Below are positions 25,801-32,925 of a DNA stretch of 55,036 bases, in pieces. The notes under the pieces were generated by a model. It made no database searches, was not told where the DNA came from, and was given only the letters and a program-made list of their open reading frames with translations. The position numbers and the translations under genes are program-made. The number at the start of each line of letters is the position of its first letter. Within the stretch, counting starts at the first letter, position 1. This stretch comes from Bacteroidaceae bacterium (GTDB lineage: Bacteria; Bacteroidota; Bacteroidia; Bacteroidales; Bacteroidaceae), in the NCBI GenBank assembly GCA_017962495.1, contig JAGCVH010000073.1, positions 1 to 55,036 on the forward strand, read 5' to 3'.

Positions 25801-25832
25801 AAGGAGTAAAGGAGTAAAGGAGTTAAGCCGAT
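25801..25832. repeat. Left inverted-repeat arm flanking the four-helix-bundle gene
   Basis: AAGGAGTAAAGGAGTAAAGG followed by AGTTAAGCCGAT. Its reverse complement matches 26223-26259 with a few differences (GGCTTAACTCC is exact). It lies 5 nt before the start codon of the gene. Confidence 0.7.
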
Positions 25833-25836
25833 AGAA

Positions 25837-26214
25837 ATGACATATCAATTTCAGGATATTGTTGCTTGGCAGAAGGCACATGCATTTGTACTTTTAGTAT
25901 ATAATGTTATAAAGTCTTTTCCTGATTTTGAAAAGTATGCTTTGTGCTCTCAATTCCAGCGTGCAGCCGTATCTTTTCCTGCAAATATTGCAGAAGGATA
26001 TAAAAAGCTTAGCAAGGCTGATAAATTACGCTTTTTGAACATTGCACAAGGAAGTCTGGAAGAATGTCGGTATTATATAATACTTTCCAATGACCTTGGT
26101 TATATTGACGAAAATACTTATAAATTATTAAACGTAGCCATTGAGGAGGCCAGCAAAACCCTCAATGCCTATTGCAAGGGTATTGTTGACAAAGATTATA
26201 ATCGTTTCCCATAG
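25837..26214 (+). CDS. Four helix bundle protein (23S rRNA intervening-sequence/S23 type)
   Basis: A 125-residue all-helical protein. The N-terminal FQDIVAWQKAHAFVLLVYN and the RAAVSFPANIAEGYKKLSKADKLRFL block are the hallmark of the family first seen inside 23S rRNA intervening sequences. In Bacteroidota it is often free-standing. Function is not established. Here it sits between eda and map, bounded on both sides by inverted repeats rich in GGAGTTAAG/CTTAACTCC, which suggests that it entered as a discrete cassette. There is no obvious promoter of its own; expression may come from the kdgK transcript. Confidence 0.88.
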   Translation: MTYQFQDIVAWQKAHAFVLLVYNVIKSFPDFEKYALCSQFQRAAVSFPANIAEGYKKLSKADKLRFLNIAQGSLEECRYYIILSNDLGYIDENTYKLLNVAIEEASKTLNAYCKGIVDKDYNRFP

Positions 26215-26222
26215 CAAAAAGT

Positions 26223-26262
26223 ATTGGCTTAACTCCATGACTCCTTAACTCCTTAACTCCTG
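26223..26262. repeat. Right inverted-repeat arm flanking the four-helix-bundle gene
   Basis: ATTGGCTTAACTCCATGACT, then repeated CCTTAACT units. It starts 9 nt after the gene's stop and is the imperfect reverse complement of 25801-25832. A T-run at 26264-26270 follows, so the arm could also serve in termination. Confidence 0.7.
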
Positions 26263-26272
26263 TTTTTTTATT

Positions 26273-27136
26273 ATGAAAAAACAAAACCAATGGATTATCC
26301 CCGAAGGTCAACCTCTTACTGAGATGGACCGCATCATTCTGGATGCACAAAACAGAGGTAAACTCGTACCTACAAGGGAACTCATAAAAACTCCGGAACA
26401 GATAGAAGGAATACGCAAGGCTGGAGTGCTGAACACAAGTGTGCTGGATAAGGTTACGGAAATCATCCGTCCGGGTATGTCAACATTGGAAATTGACAGA
26501 CTGGTATATGACTACACCACAAAGCACGGAGGCATTCCTGCACCACTCAATTATGAGGGTTTTCCCAATTCATGTTGCACCTCAGTCAATGATGTTGTGT
26601 GCCACGGCATTCCCTCTGAAACAGAGATACTTGAGGAGGGCGATATCCTGAATGTGGATGTTACAACCATACTCGATGGCTATTATGCTGATGCCAGTCG
26701 CATGTTCGTCATAGGAGGAAAGACTGAACCCCGATGGCAAAGACTGGTGGATGTGGCATGGGAATGCCTGAAAATAGGAGAGGAAGTGTGTTCTCAACCT
26801 TACGTCTATGTTGGTGATATCGGTAATGCCATACAGAAACATGCCCATAAAAACCACATGTCGGTAGTAAGAGACCTGTGTGGGCATGGAGTGGGGTTGG
26901 AGTTCCATGAGGAACCTGATGTTGAGCATTATGGACACAAAGGAACAGGAATGCTTCTTGTGCCAGGTATGGTATTCACCATCGAACCTATGATTAATCT
27001 TGGTCGATATCAGGTTTGCCTCGATGAAGATGACCCCACGGAATGGGTTGTGGTAACGGAAGACTACGAACCCAGTGCTCAATGGGAACACACCTTTGTG
27101 ATGACGGAGAATGGGGTGGAGATCTTGTCTAAATGA
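26273..27136 (+). CDS. map: Methionine aminopeptidase, type I
   Basis: Removes the initiator Met from nascent proteins. The pita-bread fold is complete with its metal ligands: the two Asp of VDVTTILDGYYADASRMF, the His of CGHGVGLEFHEEP, Glu of FTIEPMIN and Glu of WEHTFVMTENGVEIL. Length is 287, with an N-terminal extension of about 40 residues (MKKQNQWIIPEGQPLTEMDR) before the family core starts at KTPEQIEGIRKAG. The gene lies just after the four-helix-bundle cassette and 10 nt before tsaD. Confidence 0.96.
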   Translation: MKKQNQWIIPEGQPLTEMDRIILDAQNRGKLVPTRELIKTPEQIEGIRKAGVLNTSVLDKVTEIIRPGMSTLEIDRLVYDYTTKHGGIPAPLNYEGFPNSCCTSVNDVVCHGIPSETEILEEGDILNVDVTTILDGYYADASRMFVIGGKTEPRWQRLVDVAWECLKIGEEVCSQPYVYVGDIGNAIQKHAHKNHMSVVRDLCGHGVGLEFHEEPDVEHYGHKGTGMLLVPGMVFTIEPMINLGRYQVCLDEDDPTEWVVVTEDYEPSAQWEHTFVMTENGVEILSK

Positions 27137-27146
27137 AGAATTAAGA

Positions 27147-28199
27147 ATGAAGAGTGAAGAATTGAGGGGAGGGTCCTCTTCCATAATAATCCTTGGTATT
27201 GAAAGTTCTTGTGATGACACAAGTGCGGCTGTCATTAAGGATGGAGTGTTGTTGAGTAATGTTACTGCCAGTCAAGCAGTACATGAAAGCTATGGAGGAG
27301 TTGTTCCCGAATTGGCAAGCAGAGCACACCAGCAAAATATAGTACCAGTAGTTGACCAAGCACTTAAGAGAGCAGGCGTTAGTAGGGAAGACCTCTCTGC
27401 TATAGCCTTCACACGTGGACCTGGTCTTATGGGTAGTTTGTTAGTGGGAGTCTCATTTGCTAAAGGTTTGGCTGCTTCCTTAGGTATTCCTATGATAGAA
27501 GTCAACCATCTGCAGGGTCATGTACTTGCACACTTTATTAAAGCAGAAGGCGAAGAATACAATCCTCCCAAGTTCCCCTTCCTTTGTCTCTTGGTAAGTG
27601 GTGGTAATTCGCAGATTATCAAGGTGAAAGCCTATAATGATATGGAAGTCATCGGACAGACCATTGACGATGCTGCAGGTGAAGCTATTGATAAAGCTGC
27701 TAAAGTGATGGGGTTAGGCTATCCAGGTGGACCAATTATCGATAAACTGGCTCGTCAGGGCAATCCCAATGCACTTCAGTTCTCCAAACCACACATTCCG
27801 GGTTATGACTATAGTTTCTCGGGCCTGAAAACATCATTCCTCTACAACCTTCGCGATTGGATGAAGGAAGATCCCGACTTCATAGAGCATCATAAGGAAG
27901 ACCTTGCTGCTTCATATGAGAAAGCAATAGTTGATACGCTGATGAATAAACTCCGTCTTGCTGCCCGTGACTTGAGGATAAGACAAATAGCTATGGCCGG
28001 AGGTGTGAGTGCAAATACAGGACTGCGAAATGCCTTCCATGAGTATGCCGAAAAGTATCATTGGAAGATATTCATTCCCAAGTTTAGTTACACCACCGAT
28101 AATGCAGCCATGATAGCCATTACGGGCTATTTCAAATACCAAGATAAGGACTTTTGCCCTATGGAAGCACCAGCATATAGCAGGGTGACAATAAAATAA
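27147..28199 (+). CDS. tsaD: tRNA N6-adenosine threonylcarbamoyltransferase
   Basis: Catalytic subunit for t6A37 in ANN-decoding tRNAs. Family signatures: ILGIESSCDDTSAA at the N-terminus, metal-binding VNHLQGHVLAH (HxxxH), the LLVSGGNSQI loop and the C-terminal TTDNAAMIA. I start at 27147 (350 residues). A further-upstream ATG would overlap map, and the MKSEELRGGSSS lead-in appears derived from AGAATGAAGA filler repeats, so the true start might even be nearer the SIIILGIES segment. All active-site motifs are intact. Confidence 0.95.
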   Translation: MKSEELRGGSSSIIILGIESSCDDTSAAVIKDGVLLSNVTASQAVHESYGGVVPELASRAHQQNIVPVVDQALKRAGVSREDLSAIAFTRGPGLMGSLLVGVSFAKGLAASLGIPMIEVNHLQGHVLAHFIKAEGEEYNPPKFPFLCLLVSGGNSQIIKVKAYNDMEVIGQTIDDAAGEAIDKAAKVMGLGYPGGPIIDKLARQGNPNALQFSKPHIPGYDYSFSGLKTSFLYNLRDWMKEDPDFIEHHKEDLAASYEKAIVDTLMNKLRLAARDLRIRQIAMAGGVSANTGLRNAFHEYAEKYHWKIFIPKFSYTTDNAAMIAITGYFKYQDKDFCPMEAPAYSRVTIK

Positions 28200-28210
28200 T
28201 TACAAAAATG

Positions 28211-28242
28211 TTTGGCTGTTACGGAAAATTGTCGTACCTTTG
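28211..28242 (+). promoter_or_regulatory. Promoter of rpmB-rpmG-DUF4295
   Basis: TTTG (28211-28214), 20 nt, TACCTTTG (28235-28242). The -33 side reads TTTGGCTGT, as does the tRNA-Ala promoter. Confidence 0.8.
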
Positions 28243-28291
28243 CACGCTGTTTGGAAGAAGCTATTAGGATAGCAAAAGAAAATTAGAAGAA

Positions 28292-28552
28292 ATGTCTAAG
28301 ATTTGTCAAATTACCGGAAAGAAGGCCATGGTTGGCAACAACGTTTCACACTCGAAGCGTCGCACAAAGCGTGTGTTCGATGTAAACTTGTTCTCTAAGA
28401 AGTTCTACTATGTAGAGCAGGACTGCTGGATTACGCTTAACATCAGTGCAGCTGGTCTTCGCATGATTAACAAAGTTGGTCTCGATGCAGCACTCAATCA
28501 GGCTGTTGCTAAGGGCTATTGTGATTGGAAAGACATCAAGGTAATCGGTTAA
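28292..28552 (+). CDS. rpmB: 50S ribosomal protein L28
   Basis: An 86-residue bL28 with the family pattern [23 protein letters not shown] at the N-terminus and a basic body ending in WKDIKVIG. First gene of a three-gene 50S operon with rpmG and the DUF4295 gene, driven by a consensus promoter 50 nt upstream. Confidence 0.97.
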   Translation: MSKICQITGKKAMVGNNVSHSKRRTKRVFDVNLFSKKFYYVEQDCWITLNISAAGLRMINKVGLDAALNQAVAKGYCDWKDIKVIG

Positions 28553-28571
28553 TTGAAAGGAGAATCGCATT

Positions 28572-28760
28572 ATGGCAAAGAAAGCAAAAGGTAACAGAGT
28601 GCAGGTAATCCTCGAATGCACCGAGCACAAAGCAAGTGGTATGCCCGGCACAAGCCGTTACATCACCACCAAGAATCGTAAGAACACTCCCGAACGCATG
28701 GAGTTGAAGAAGTACAATCCGATTCTGAAGAAGATGACCATCCACAAGGAGATTAAGTAA
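28572..28760 (+). CDS. rpmG: 50S ribosomal protein L33
   Basis: A 62-residue bL33: [15 protein letters not shown], then [25 protein letters not shown], the core signature. Only one Cys remains, so this is the non-zinc-binding type. It follows rpmB by 19 nt. Confidence 0.97.
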   Translation: MAKKAKGNRVQVILECTEHKASGMPGTSRYITTKNRKNTPERMELKKYNPILKKMTIHKEIK

Positions 28761-28803
28761 TTCACTATTCGACACGTTAAACCGTAAAATCGTAATTTAA
28801 ACT

Positions 28804-28962
28804 ATGGCAAAGAAAACCGTGGCCTCCTTGCAGACTGGCAAGAATGATGGCCGAAGCTATACCAAAGTGATTAAGATGGTGAAGAGCCCCAAGACTGGTG
28901 CTTACATCTTCGACGAGCAGATGGTTCCCAACGAAGCCGTGAAGGATTTCTTTAAGAACTAA
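28804..28962 (+). CDS. DUF4295 protein (Bacteroidota-specific ribosomal protein, bL38-like)
   Basis: A 52-residue basic protein beginning MAKKTVASLQTGKNDGRSYT and ending in KDFFKN. It belongs to DUF4295, which in Bacteroidota always sits after rpmG. From memory, ribosome structures of Flavobacterium describe a phylum-specific large-subunit protein named bL38, and I believe this is the same family; treat the name as likely. It starts 43 nt after the rpmG stop with an AAACT leader and no strong ribosome-binding site, and is followed by a terminator. Confidence 0.85.
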   Translation: MAKKTVASLQTGKNDGRSYTKVIKMVKSPKTGAYIFDEQMVPNEAVKDFFKN

Positions 28963-28992
28963 TCCATATTACGACTTTCGTCTCACATACTA

Positions 28993-29026
28993 ATGCGTCC
29001 TCCAGTAATGGTGGATGCATTTTTTT
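28993..29026 (+). terminator. Intrinsic terminator after the rpmB operon
   Basis: A hairpin GCGTCCTCCA/TGGTGGATGC (with G-T pairs) and a TTTTTTT tail, 30 nt after the DUF4295 stop. Confidence 0.75.
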
Positions 29027-29081
29027 ATCCATTTCATCGAATAAATTTCCTCTTCCTCTTTTCTCTTTTCACATTATTTAC

Positions 29082-29089
29082 TACCTTTG
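29082..29089 (+). promoter_or_regulatory. Promoter -7 box of ftsY-rimO
   Basis: TACCTTTG at 29082-29089, 17 nt before the ftsY ATG. It decides the start at 29107: a longer frame from 28993 would begin upstream of transcription and inside the terminator. Confidence 0.7.
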
Positions 29090-29106
29090 TGGCAAAATGT
29101 TATATT

Positions 29107-30072
29107 ATGGGATTTTTTAATCTGTTTTCAAAGAAAACAAAGGAAGAGCAAGCAGAGACGCTGGATAAAGGCTTGGAGAAGACAAAGGAAAGTTTCTTTG
29201 GAAAACTTACGCGTGCTGTAGCTGGTAAATCTAAGGTTGACGATGATGTCCTCGATAACCTTGAGGAAGTACTGGTTACCAGTGATGTGGGTGTGGATAC
29301 CACTTTGAACATCATCCGCCGTATTGAAGAAAGAGTCGAACGTGACAAGTATGTTACTACAGCCGAACTTAATGGCATCCTCCGGGAAGAGATAGCAGCC
29401 CTGCTTACAGAAAATAATACAGGAGACACCGAGGGTTTCCAGATTCCTACTGATAAGAAGCCTTACGTCATCATGGTTGTTGGCGTGAATGGCGTTGGCA
29501 AGACCACTACTATTGGAAAGTTGGCCCATCAGTTCAAGCAAGCAGGATTGAATGTTGTACTTGGTGCAGCCGATACCTTCCGTGCCGCCGCTGTTGAACA
29601 GATTGTTATATGGGGAGAACGAGTAGGAGTACCAGTGGTGAAACAACAAATGGGTAGTGATCCTGCAAGTGTTGCTTTCGATACCCTTCAAAGTGCTGTT
29701 GCACAAGGTGCTGATGTGGTTCTCATTGATACAGCCGGACGATTGCATAATAAGAAAGGACTTATGGACGAACTGTCGAAGATTAAGCGCGTGATGCAAA
29801 AGGTGGTTCCTGATGCTCCTCACGATGTAATGCTCGTTCTTGATGGTTCTACTGGTCAGAACGCTTTCGAGCAAGCCAAACAATTTACTGCTGCCACAGA
29901 TGTTACCTCAATGGCTATAACCAAACTCGACGGAACAGCAAAGGGAGGTGTGGTCTTAGGCATAAGTGACCAATTCAAGATACCTGTTCGCTATATTGGA
30001 CTTGGTGAGGGAATGGATGATTTGCAACCCTTCAACCGTCTCGATTTTGTTAATTCCCTCTTCGGTAATTGA
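29107..30072 (+). CDS. ftsY: Signal recognition particle receptor FtsY
   Basis: SRP GTPase that docks ribosome-SRP complexes at the membrane. The 321-residue protein starts MGFFNLFSKKTKEEQ. Its N domain covers about residues 20-100 and the G domain carries GVNGVGKTTTIGKLAH (G1, near residue 125), DTAGR (G3) and TKLDGTAKGG (G4). Like other Bacteroidota FtsY it has only a short amphipathic N-terminal A region in place of the long acidic one of E. coli. Its stop overlaps the rimO start by one base, which suggests coupling. Confidence 0.97.
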   Translation: MGFFNLFSKKTKEEQAETLDKGLEKTKESFFGKLTRAVAGKSKVDDDVLDNLEEVLVTSDVGVDTTLNIIRRIEERVERDKYVTTAELNGILREEIAALLTENNTGDTEGFQIPTDKKPYVIMVVGVNGVGKTTTIGKLAHQFKQAGLNVVLGAADTFRAAAVEQIVIWGERVGVPVVKQQMGSDPASVAFDTLQSAVAQGADVVLIDTAGRLHNKKGLMDELSKIKRVMQKVVPDAPHDVMLVLDGSTGQNAFEQAKQFTAATDVTSMAITKLDGTAKGGVVLGISDQFKIPVRYIGLGEGMDDLQPFNRLDFVNSLFGN

Positions 30073-31376
30073 TGCACGACACAATTGATATCATCACGAT
30101 GGGATGCTCTAAGAATCTTGTCGATTCAGAGCGCCTAATAACTCAACTCGAGGCTGCAGGCTATCGTGTTACCCATGATAGTGAGAACCCCGAGGGGGAT
30201 ATTGCCGTGGTGAACACTTGTGGGTTTATTGTCGACGCTCAGGAAGAAAGCATCAACACCATTTTGCAAATGGCTCAGCGCAAGAGTGAGGGAACTTTGC
30301 GTAAACTCTATGTTATGGGCTGTCTCTCACAGCGTTTCCTCTCTGAACTGAAAAGGGAGATTCCTGAAGTGGATAAGTTCTATGGCAAGTTCGATTGGGA
30401 TCAATTGCTCTCTGATTTGGGTAAGACCTATCGTCCTGAACTCCGCAATCATCGTCGTCTTACCACTCCCTCTCATTATGCCTATCTGAAGATTAGTGAA
30501 GGTTGCGACCGCCATTGCAGTTATTGTGCCATTCCCTTGATGACAGGCTCACACCGAAGTCGACCGATGGAAGACATTCTTGATGAAGTGCGTTATCTTG
30601 TCGGCAAAGGAGTCAAGGAGTTTCAGGTAATAGCCCAAGAACTCACTTATTATGGCATAGACCTTTATCATCAGCGCAGGATAGCCGAACTCATCGAACA
30701 GATATCTGATATCCCTGGAGTTGAGTGGATTCGCCTTCATTATGCCTATCCCACTGATTTTCCCACCGAACTCCTTCGTGTTATTAGAGAGCGCAAGAAT
30801 GTGTGCAAATACCTCGATGTGGCTTTGCAGCATGTTTCCAGTATTGTCCTTAAGGCTATGCGTCGCAATATCACCAAGGATGAGACCTATCAGTTTGTGG
30901 AAATGCTTCGACGCGAAGTTCCTGGCATTCACATTAGGACAACCATGATGGTGGGTCATCCTGGAGAAACAGAAGCCGATTTTGAAGAACTTATGGAGTT
31001 CGTTCGCTGGGCAAGATTTGAACGAATGGGAGCCTTTGCATATAGTGAAGAAGCAGGGACATACAGTGCAAAGACATTTACCGATGACATTCCTGAAGAG
31101 GTAAAGCAAGCCAGATTGAGCAAGCTCATGCGACTGCAACAACGCATCTCTGCAGAAATACAAGAGCAGAAGGTGGGTACAGACCTCCGCGTTATCATCG
31201 ACCGCCTTGAAGGAGATTATTTCATAGGTCGCACCGAATACGATTCTCCGGAAGTAGATCCTGAAGTGCTTATCTCGGCAACTGATTATCCCAACCTCAG
31301 CATTGGTCAATTCTACGATTGCCACATTATTTCTGCCGATGATTTCGACCTTTATGCCAAACCTATATCCCTTTAA
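30072..31376 (+). CDS. rimO: Ribosomal protein S12 methylthiotransferase RimO
   Basis: Radical-SAM methylthiotransferase that modifies the conserved Asp of ribosomal protein S12. N-terminal UPF0004 domain with MGCSKNLVDSE, NTCGF and VMGCLSQR (the three cluster cysteines); radical-SAM motif CDRHCSYC near residue 145; C-terminal TRAM domain. I start at the ATG at 30072 (434 residues); a TTG one codon earlier is also possible. Forms an operon with ftsY. Confidence 0.97.
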   Translation: MHDTIDIITMGCSKNLVDSERLITQLEAAGYRVTHDSENPEGDIAVVNTCGFIVDAQEESINTILQMAQRKSEGTLRKLYVMGCLSQRFLSELKREIPEVDKFYGKFDWDQLLSDLGKTYRPELRNHRRLTTPSHYAYLKISEGCDRHCSYCAIPLMTGSHRSRPMEDILDEVRYLVGKGVKEFQVIAQELTYYGIDLYHQRRIAELIEQISDIPGVEWIRLHYAYPTDFPTELLRVIRERKNVCKYLDVALQHVSSIVLKAMRRNITKDETYQFVEMLRREVPGIHIRTTMMVGHPGETEADFEELMEFVRWARFERMGAFAYSEEAGTYSAKTFTDDIPEEVKQARLSKLMRLQQRISAEIQEQKVGTDLRVIIDRLEGDYFIGRTEYDSPEVDPEVLISATDYPNLSIGQFYDCHIISADDFDLYAKPISL

Positions 31377-31394
31377 TATCTAACTTTACCGCAT

Positions 31395-31664
31395 ATGAAC
31401 AACAAAGAATTTGTAACAGAAATTGCCTCCAAACTCGGGATGTCAACCTCTCAGGTAACTTCTCTGATGGCTGGACTTACAACCGAGATGGCATCGCACT
31501 TCGAAGAAGAGACACAGGTCTCCATCATGAACTTTGGAAACTTCGAAGTCAAGAAGAAACTTGAGCGCGTCATCATCAACCCTTCCACCAAACAGCGCAT
31601 GCTTGTACCGCCTAAGATGGCTCTTAGCTTTAAACCCAGTAACATGTTCAAGGATAAACTCTGA
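31395..31664 (+). CDS. HU-family DNA-binding protein
   Basis: An 89-residue HU/IHF fold: MNNKEFVTEIASKLGMSTSQ, NFGNFEVKKK and the beta-arm tip region RVIINPSTKQRMLVPPK, where RxxxNPxTxxxxxxP is the DNA-intercalating signature. It lies 18 nt after rimO and 5 nt before a second, larger HU gene, so the two are probably co-expressed and could form heterodimers; the latter is inference. Confidence 0.95.
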   Translation: MNNKEFVTEIASKLGMSTSQVTSLMAGLTTEMASHFEEETQVSIMNFGNFEVKKKLERVIINPSTKQRMLVPPKMALSFKPSNMFKDKL

Positions 31665-31669
31665 TTGCT

Positions 31670-32830
31670 ATGGATAACAAAATAACTATCATAGATTTGG
31701 CTGAAGGACTGGCCAAACGCAAGCACATCCAGCGCAAGGATGCCGAACAGTTTATTCGTACTGTCTTTGAAACCATTCAGGAACGTCTTCTCGAAGGAGA
31801 CCCTGTAAAAGTGAAGGGCTTGGGTACTTTCAAGCTTATTACCGTCAACAGCCGTGAGAGTGTGAATGTGCAAACTGGTGAGCGCATTGTCATCGACAGC
31901 CATTCCAAGGTGTCCTTTGCTCCAGAAAAGGCATTAAGCGATCGTGTCAATCGTCCCTTTGCCGACTTTGAAACTGTACCTCTCAACGATGGCACAAAGA
32001 CGGAGGACATGGAGAAGATTGACCTTCCCGAAGAAGATGCAATAGTAGAGCCCACTCCCGAACCCGTACAAGCACCCCTTGCCGAAATAGTAGAGCATGC
32101 TCCCGAGGTTGCTCAACCAGAGGCTGATGAAATAGTATTACCCGAGCCAGAGGTTGTAGAACCTGAACCCGAAGCAATAGTAAAGCCCATTTCGGAGGAA
32201 GTGGAACCTGCTCCCGAAGTTGTAGAACCTACTCCCGAAGAGACTAATCCCATTCCAGAGGTCGTGGAAGAAAAAGTTCTGGAACCTATTGTTGAAGAAG
32301 AACCAAAGGCTGAGCCTATTGAGGAAGTTCAGAGCGCCCCTGCAGCATTCATGGATAATCAAAACGACAAGCCCGCTGATGCTGAAGCCGTGGAAAAGAA
32401 ATCGAGAAACCTCACTCGTTGGTTCTTGCTTCTAATGCTTTTGCTTGTTGCAGCACTCATCTTGTTCCTTCTCTTTGGTCCTAAGGGTTATGATGGCGAA
32501 GCAGTAGAGCGCGAGGACACCACTCAGGTTGAGCAAAAGGATACGATAGAAGCCGTTCCGACAACTCCCACTAAGCCCACCAAGAGCCCCGAGGAGTTGG
32601 CTGCCGACTATCCTCAGGTGCCTAATGGTGAATATTGGATAGTAGGAACCAAGACCACCCACGTGCTTGAGAAGGGCGAGGACCTTTCGAAGCTTGCCCT
32701 TGAGCATTATGGTGATAAGAAGCTCATCAACTACATCATTCAATTCAACGGATACAGCATGCAGAAGGCCAGCAACTTGTTTGTTGGTACGGAAGTGAAG
32801 TTGCCAGAGTTGGTGAAGAAGGAGCAATAG
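31670..32830 (+). CDS. HU domain - acidic linker - transmembrane helix - LysM domain protein
   Basis: A fused 386-residue protein. Residues about 1-90 are an HU/IHF fold (ITIIDLAEGLAKRKHIQRKD, VKVKGLGTFKL, RIVIDSHSKVSFAPEK). Residues about 105-235 are a Pro/Glu/Val-rich acidic linker. LTRWFLLLMLLLVAALILF (about 247-266) is one membrane helix preceded by basic residues, predicting an N-in, C-out topology. The last 55 residues (HVLEKGEDLSKLALEHYGDK ... VGTEVKLPE) match LysM. As drawn, it could link DNA in the cytoplasm to peptidoglycan outside the inner membrane. The arm-tip NPxT motif is missing (SHSK), so DNA bending may be altered. Domain calls are strong; the tether role is inference. Confidence 0.92.
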   Translation: MDNKITIIDLAEGLAKRKHIQRKDAEQFIRTVFETIQERLLEGDPVKVKGLGTFKLITVNSRESVNVQTGERIVIDSHSKVSFAPEKALSDRVNRPFADFETVPLNDGTKTEDMEKIDLPEEDAIVEPTPEPVQAPLAEIVEHAPEVAQPEADEIVLPEPEVVEPEPEAIVKPISEEVEPAPEVVEPTPEETNPIPEVVEEKVLEPIVEEEPKAEPIEEVQSAPAAFMDNQNDKPADAEAVEKKSRNLTRWFLLLMLLLVAALILFLLFGPKGYDGEAVEREDTTQVEQKDTIEAVPTTPTKPTKSPEELAADYPQVPNGEYWIVGTKTTHVLEKGEDLSKLALEHYGDKKLINYIIQFNGYSMQKASNLFVGTEVKLPELVKKEQ

Positions 32831-32847
32831 ATTGCCTTGTTATAAGA

Positions 32848-32922
32848 TTTGGGTCTTCAGTCGGAAGGTCTAAGGTCTTTGAGAATAACCCCTAATGCTT
32901 TCGGCAAGAAGGCTTAGGGGTT
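32848..32922. repeat. 22-nt-phased CTNAGG-type repeat array, copy 5
   Basis: Cores TTTGGG (32848), CTAAGG (32870), CTAATG (32892) and CTTAGG (32913) step by 22, 22 and 21 nt. The last two units are complementary to one another and form the terminator at 32887-32925. Confidence 0.7.
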
Positions 32923-32925
32923 TTT
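32887..32925. terminator. Bidirectional terminator between HU-LysM and rel, built from repeat units
   Basis: AACCCCTAA (32887-32895) pairs with TTAGGGGTT (32914-32922), followed by TTTTC. The rel stop codon abuts the stem at 32925, so it can serve both converging genes. Confidence 0.8.
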
